Source: JAVBKX01 sp031553835
GTDB lineage: Bacteria > Bacteroidota > Bacteroidia > Bacteroidales > Azobacteroidaceae
Reading direction: 5' to 3'
Assembly: GCA_031553835.1 (NCBI GenBank)
Contig: JAVBKX010000010.1
Span: 1-64,000, forward strand
Length of the DNA stretch: 64,000 nt
A program made the position numbers and the translations under genes. Position 1 is the stretch's first letter. The number at the start of each line of letters is the position of its first letter. Below are positions 60,089-64,000 of the stretch, in pieces. Under the pieces are notes generated by a model, which worked only from the letters and a program-made list of their open reading frames with translations, did not search any database and had not been told where the DNA came from.

Positions 60089-60862
60089 TTATTTTAAGAC
60101 TTGTTCGATATATTCGAAAGTAGATAAAATATCTGCTTTTCCCTGGCGAATCGCGACTGTATGTTCGAAATGGGCAGAAGGCTTACGGTCAGCTGTGCGC
60201 ACCGTCCATCCGTCTTTTTCAAAAACCACCTGCTTTTTCCCTAAATTAATCATCGGTTCTATGGCAATGCACATCCCATTTTTAAGTTGGGCGCCATAAC
60301 CTTTTTTCCCGTAATTAGGGACTTCGGGTTCTTCATGCATTTTTCGCCCGATACCATGTCCAACTAATTCCCGGACAACAGAATAACCGCTGTTTTCACA
60401 GTAATTCTGAATGGCATTTCCTATATCGCCGGTTCGTTTTCCTTCGGTAGCTTGTTCAATCCCTAAATACAAAGCCTCTTGGGTTTTTTCCAACAAACGT
60501 TTTGTCTCGGGAGCAACTTCCCCAACGCAAAATGTATAAGCTGAATCACCACAAAAACCATTGATCAGGGTGCCACAATCTATTGAAACGATATCGCCTT
60601 CTTTCAAAATTTCTTTATCGGAAGGAATCCCGTGCACTACTTTTTCATTCACGGAAATACAGAGGGAATTAGGGAAACCATTATATCCTAAAAAAGTTGG
60701 AATCGCTCCATTATCCCGGATAAATGTTTCGGCTATTTTATCCAATTGAAGTGTGGTAACACCCGGTCGGATATGCTTGCATACCTCAGCCAAAGTTTTG
60801 CCGACCAAACGGTTGGCCACCCGCATCAATTCGATTTCTTCGTCTGTCTTTAAATAGATCAT
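60089..60862 (-). CDS. map: Methionine aminopeptidase, type I
   Basis: 257 residues with the pita-bread fold and metal ligands in SIDCGTLINGFCGDSAYTF (two Asp), VGHGIGRKMHEEPEVPNYG (His), CIAIEPMINLG (Glu) and FEHTVAIRQG (Glu/His region). Substrate His in NEKVVHGIPSD. No N-terminal extension, so the short bacterial type. Removes the initiator methionine. 3 bp after secY. Confidence 0.97.
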   Translation of the reverse strand: MIYLKTDEEIELMRVANRLVGKTLAEVCKHIRPGVTTLQLDKIAETFIRDNGAIPTFLGYNGFPNSLCISVNEKVVHGIPSDKEILKEGDIVSIDCGTLINGFCGDSAYTFCVGEVAPETKRLLEKTQEALYLGIEQATEGKRTGDIGNAIQNYCENSGYSVVRELVGHGIGRKMHEEPEVPNYGKKGYGAQLKNGMCIAIEPMINLGKKQVVFEKDGWTVRTADRKPSAHFEHTVAIRQGKADILSTFEYIEQVLK

Positions 60863-60865
60863 GTA

Positions 60866-62209
60866 TCAATATAAATTGCCCTGACGGCCTTTGATACGAC
60901 CGGATTTGAGCAAACCATCATAGTGGCGCATCAACAAATGGCTCTCCACTTGCTGCAAAGTGTCTAAAACAACCCCTACAAGGATCAATAAAGAAGTTCC
61001 TCCAAAAAATTGGGAGAATTCTCTACTGATTCCAAAAATAGAAGCAAAAGCCGGCATAATAGCCACCAATGCTAAAAACAAAGAACCGGGGAAGGTAATT
61101 CTTGACATAATTTCATCAATATATTCTGCAGTCTTCTTACCAGGTTTAACACCGGGAATGAAACCATTATTCCGTTTCAAATCTTCAGCCATTTGTGTCG
61201 GGTTAATAGTTACTGCCGTATAAAAATAGGTAAAAGCAATGATCAGGACAGCAAATATAAAATTATACCAAAAGCTGGTATGATCGGTTAACGGACGAAT
61301 CAGATTCGCCCAAAAGCCATCAGCTTGTGCATTACCAAATTGTAAAAGAGTAACCGGCACGAACATTATAGCCTGAGCAAAAATGATAGGCATCACATTC
61401 GCAGCATTCACTTTCAATGGAATGTATTGACGGGCACCTCCATATTGCTTGTTCCCAACCATTTGTTTTGCATATTGCACCGGAATCCTACGAGTTCCCT
61501 GAACCAAAAGGATAGCTCCTGCAATAACCACCAACAAGAAAACGATTTCAAACAGGAAAGCAATCAGGCCTCCGGTATTTTCACTCACGCGGGAAGCAAA
61601 TTCTTGCACCAACGACTGAGGTAAGCGCGCCAAAATACCCACCATGATGATAAACGAAATACCATTACCAATTCCTTTATCGGTAATCCGTTCTCCTAAC
61701 CACAAGACAAACATGGAACCTGCGGCCAAAATAATCGTAGAAGATGCGGTAAACCAAAATCCTCCCGGCATTGCATGCCCACCACTGGCCATTGTTACAT
61801 TTAAATTGACTAAATAAGCCGGAGCCTGAATAACCAAAATGATTAATGTTAGATAACGGGTCCATTGATTGATTTTCCTCCGTCCGCTTTCACCTTCCCG
61901 TTGCATTTTTTGTATGGCAGGAATAGCCATCGCCGCCAACTGGATTACAATGGATGCGGAAATGTAAGGCATAATTCCTAATGCCACGACTGAAGCATGA
62001 GAAAACGCACCTCCGGAAAACATATCCAATAAAGATAATATACCTCCTTGAGTTTGAGAGTGCAGGCCACCTAAAGTAGTCGGGTCAATACCCGGCAAAG
62101 TGACATACGATAAAAACCGATACACTACGACAAACAAAAAGGTAGTGAGGATCCGTTTTTTCAGATCCTCTATCTTCCAAATGTTTTTAATTGTTTCAAT
62201 TGCTCTCAT
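60866..62209 (-). CDS. secY: Protein translocase subunit SecY
   Basis: 447 residues with ten membrane helices, starting KKRILTTFLFVVVYRFLSYVTLPGIDPTTL. The plug segment (LLDMFSGGAFSHASVVALGIMPYISASIVIQL) and loop FIPGVKPGKKTAEYIDEIMSRI are typical. Forms the export channel with SecE and SecG, through which the NVEALA and lipoprotein precursors of this window would pass. 6 bp after rplO. Confidence 0.98.
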   Translation of the reverse strand: MRAIETIKNIWKIEDLKKRILTTFLFVVVYRFLSYVTLPGIDPTTLGGLHSQTQGGILSLLDMFSGGAFSHASVVALGIMPYISASIVIQLAAMAIPAIQKMQREGESGRRKINQWTRYLTLIILVIQAPAYLVNLNVTMASGGHAMPGGFWFTASSTIILAAGSMFVLWLGERITDKGIGNGISFIIMVGILARLPQSLVQEFASRVSENTGGLIAFLFEIVFLLVVIAGAILLVQGTRRIPVQYAKQMVGNKQYGGARQYIPLKVNAANVMPIIFAQAIMFVPVTLLQFGNAQADGFWANLIRPLTDHTSFWYNFIFAVLIIAFTYFYTAVTINPTQMAEDLKRNNGFIPGVKPGKKTAEYIDEIMSRITFPGSLFLALVAIMPAFASIFGISREFSQFFGGTSLLILVGVVLDTLQQVESHLLMRHYDGLLKSGRIKGRQGNLY

Positions 62210-62215
62210 TTCATA

Positions 62216-62662
62216 TTACAATTTAGCAATTGTTCCACCTGCTGCAGTAATTGCGGCTTCAGCTGATTTGGAAAAAGCATGTGCTGTTACATCCAATTTT
62301 GCAGTCAGGCTACCATTACCCAATATTTTAACCCGTTGGCTATTAGAAATAAAACCGGCATTGATTAATTCTTCCACACCAATTTTTGTCAATTTCTTAG
62401 CTTCAGCTAATTGTTGTAAGGTTTCAACATTAATAGCTTTATATTCTACGCGGTTAATATTTTTGAAACCAAATTTAGGCAAACGACGTTGAATCGGCAT
62501 TTGACCACCTTCAAAACCAATTTTCTTAGAATAACCGGATCTTGATTTGGCTCCTTTATGACCTCTTGTGGAAGTACCTCCTAATCCGGAACCGGCGCCA
62601 CGGCCAATTCTCTTACGGATTTTGACAGATCCTTCCTCAGGTTTTAAATTTGATAAATTCAT
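62216..62662 (-). CDS. rplO: 50S ribosomal protein L15
   Basis: 148 residues: KIRKRIGRGAGSGLGGTSTRGHKGAKSRSGYSKKIGFEGGQMPIQRRLPKFGF and the C-terminal globular part (KLDVTAHAFSKSAEAAITAAGGT). Late-assembly 50S protein. Between rpmD and secY, 38 bp after rpmD. Confidence 0.98.
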   Translation of the reverse strand: MNLSNLKPEEGSVKIRKRIGRGAGSGLGGTSTRGHKGAKSRSGYSKKIGFEGGQMPIQRRLPKFGFKNINRVEYKAINVETLQQLAEAKKLTKIGVEELINAGFISNSQRVKILGNGSLTAKLDVTAHAFSKSAEAAITAAGGTIAKL

Positions 62663-62700
62663 ATCTGTATCTTTTTATTTAGCGAAATTAATACCAGTAT

Positions 62701-62877
62701 TTATTTTTCTACGGAAACCAAATGTTTCACTTTTTCCACCATTCCCAAGATCGCCGGATTAGCTTCATGTTCGACCACGCGTCCTAATTTTTTAAGACCC
62801 AGGGCATCCAGTGTTCTTTTTTGATCAATAGGGCATTTAATACGGCTCCTTACTTGTTTAATTTTAATTGTTGACAT
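62701..62877 (-). CDS. rpmD: 50S ribosomal protein L30
   Basis: 58 residues from ATG 62877, with MSTIKIKQVRSRIKCPIDQK, then RTLDALGLKKLGRVVEHEA and NPAILGMVEKVKHLVSVEK, a complete L30 of the short bacterial type. Sits 18 bp after rpsE. Confidence 0.96.
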   Translation of the reverse strand: MSTIKIKQVRSRIKCPIDQKRTLDALGLKKLGRVVEHEANPAILGMVEKVKHLVSVEK

Positions 62878-62895
62878 ATTATTTCCTCCTCTATT

Positions 62896-63411
62896 TTATC
62901 CTTTAAACACTTTTTCTACAGAAACTCCTCTATTTTGAGCCACCATGGCAGGATCTCTCAATTCGTTTAACGCCGCAATTGTAGCTTTTACAAGATTATG
63001 CGGGTTAGACGAACCTTTGGATTTAGCCAATACGTCGGTAATTCCTACACTTTCCAATACAGCCCGCATAGCGCCACCTGCTTTTACTCCGGTACCATGA
63101 GTAGCCGGTTTCAAAAACACTTCAGCACCACCAAATTTAGCAATTTGTTCATGAGGAATAGTTCCCTTATGTACAGGCACTTTGATCAGATTTTTCTTAG
63201 CAGCTTCCACACCTTTTGCAATTGCAGAGGTAACTTCACCTGCTTTACCAAGTCCCCAGCCAATGATACCATCCTCATTTCCAACCACAACGATGGCAGC
63301 AAAACTGAAGGTACGACCTCCTTTAGTAACTTTAGTTACACGATTGATGGCGACTAACCTATCTTTCAATTCCAAGTCGTTGGTTGACTTTACTTTATTA
63401 TTTATTGCCAT
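62896..63411 (-). CDS. rpsE: 30S ribosomal protein S5
   Basis: 171 residues with the S5 double-stranded-RNA-binding-like domain (LKDRLVAINRVTKVTKGGRTFSFAAIVVVGNEDGIIGWGLGKAGEVTSAIAKGVEAAKKNL) and C-terminal domain (GTGVKAGGAMRAVLESVGITDVLAKSKGSSNPHNLVKATIAALNEL). Contributes to decoding fidelity at the mRNA entry side. 6 bp after rplR. Confidence 0.98.
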   Translation of the reverse strand: MAINNKVKSTNDLELKDRLVAINRVTKVTKGGRTFSFAAIVVVGNEDGIIGWGLGKAGEVTSAIAKGVEAAKKNLIKVPVHKGTIPHEQIAKFGGAEVFLKPATHGTGVKAGGAMRAVLESVGITDVLAKSKGSSNPHNLVKATIAALNELRDPAMVAQNRGVSVEKVFKG

Positions 63412-63417
63412 TGTTTC

Positions 63418-63762
63418 TTAAAATTTAAGTCCTCCTTTACGTGCAGCATCTGCTAATTCTCTCACTCGTCCATGATATAAATAACCATTCCGGTCAAACA
63501 CTACAGAGTCTATTCCGGCTTCTTTTGCTTTTTGGGCAATCAGTTCCCCGACTTTAGCCGCTTGTTCTTTCTTCGCAACTTTATCTTTGATGCCCAGAGA
63601 AGAAGCTGACGCCAATGTATTACCGGTCAAGTCATCTACCACTTGAACGTAAATTTGTTTGTTGCTTCTGAATACAGTCAAACGAGGACGTTCGGCTGTA
63701 CCGGCGATATTTTTTCTGACACGCCGTTTTATTTTAATTCTTCTTAATTCCTTTGTTGTCAT
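63418..63762 (-). CDS. rplR: 50S ribosomal protein L18
   Basis: 114 residues: basic N-terminus (KELRRIKIKRRVRKNIAGTAERPRLTVFRSNKQIYVQVVDD) and the 5S-rRNA-binding domain ending DSVVFDRNGYLYHGRVRELADAARKGGLKF. Binds 5S rRNA. 22 bp after rplF. Confidence 0.98.
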   Translation of the reverse strand: MTTKELRRIKIKRRVRKNIAGTAERPRLTVFRSNKQIYVQVVDDLTGNTLASASSLGIKDKVAKKEQAAKVGELIAQKAKEAGIDSVVFDRNGYLYHGRVRELADAARKGGLKF

Positions 63763-63784
63763 GATAATTTCCTGTTTTAATCAA

Positions 63785-64000
63785 TTACTTAGATGCCGAC
63801 TTACCGGATTTTCTACGTACCACTTCACCAACAAAACGGATACCTTTTCCTTTGTAAGGTTCAACTTTGCGGAATGAGCGGATTTTAGCACAAATTTGAC
63901 CAATAAGTTGCTTATCAGCTGATTCCAGGATAATTAACGGATTTTTATTCCGCTCACTCTTGGTTTCCAGTTTAATTTCGGGAGGCAACATCATATAAAT
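63785..64000 (-). CDS. rplF: 50S ribosomal protein L6, partial
   Basis: Only the C-terminal ~71 residues are in the window; the frame runs off the right edge (IYMMLPPEIKLETKSERNKNP before the last domain). The visible part holds IILESADKQLIGQICAKIRSFRKVEPYKGKGIRFVGEVVRRKSGKSASK, the second L6 domain near the sarcin-ricin loop. The ATG at 63994 is internal, not the start. Confidence 0.95.
   Translation of the reverse strand: MYMMLPPEIKLETKSERNKNPLIILESADKQLIGQICAKIRSFRKVEPYKGKGIRFVGEVVRRKSGKSASK

Noticed and set aside
1..64000. CRISPR array, tRNA, rRNA, prophage
   Set aside because: No regularly spaced direct repeats, no GTTCRA/CCA tRNA ends in intergenic gaps, no rRNA segments and no phage structural genes were seen.

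Overview
The window looks like part of a Bacteroidales (phylum Bacteroidota) chromosome. The protein families fit: NVEALA peptides, six-bladed beta-propeller lipoproteins, Bacteroidota-style InfB, RplQ and SufBCDS, and meso-diaminopimelate dehydrogenase. So do the promoters, which follow the Bacteroidota pattern (TTTG, about 20 nt, TAnnTTTG) rather than E. coli -35/-10 boxes; the two clearest lie upstream of rimP and of the gene at 43130. Genus cannot be assigned from the sequence alone.

Region 1 (1-12.9 kb, + strand, mostly AT-rich) is an accessory envelope island. A module recurs in it: a short NVEALA-type exported peptide with four cysteines, a six-bladed beta-propeller lipoprotein, a small membrane-anchored CxxC protein, and a signal peptidase I. 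Intact parts alternate with decayed ones (2051-2380, 5416-5649). The two signal peptidase genes share an almost identical 140-bp 3' end although the rest has diverged. The second is followed by an O-antigen-ligase-like membrane protein whose frame has absorbed three palindromic repeats. Region 2 (12.9-21.9 kb, +) is an RND efflux operon: adaptor, permease, TolC-type channel, second permease, with a vestigial permease start in front.

Region 3 (21.9-37.6 kb, - strand) is housekeeping. It holds rimP-nusA-infB, a CvpA-like gene and sufB-sufC-sufD-sufS reading leftwards, and trkH, trkA, a small envelope protein and dxs. Region 4 (37.6-45.1 kb, +) starts with a structured RNA candidate (6S-like, with a strong terminator), then ddh, lgt, a flavodiiron protein, a membrane protein, proB and a DUF3352-like protein with a C-terminal MORN-like tail. 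Region 5 (45.1-50.9 kb, -) holds a SNF2 helicase, an OmpA-type outer-membrane protein and enolase.

Region 6 (50.9-56.6 kb, mostly -) is a second accessory stretch. It has a cruciform repeat array, a uracil-DNA-glycosylase-like protein, a 42-residue zinc-ribbon protein, a secreted YD-like protein and a DUF1566/C-type-lectin-like protein. The last two are each preceded by a copy of a ~280-bp structured leader whose helices differ in sequence but keep their pairing. An IS remnant, a copy of the 247-bp repeat also present at 11.35 kb, and two internally deleted pseudogenes (AAA ATPase, YpfJ-type peptidase) lie here too. Region 7 (56.6-64 kb, -) is the end of the S10-spc-alpha ribosomal operon, from rplF (cut by the window edge) to rplQ, including rpmD and rpmJ.

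The most notable items are the paired covarying leaders at 53968-54259 and 55173-55447, the NVEALA/propeller/CxxC/signal-peptidase module, and the palindromes taken into the coding frame of the ligase-like gene.
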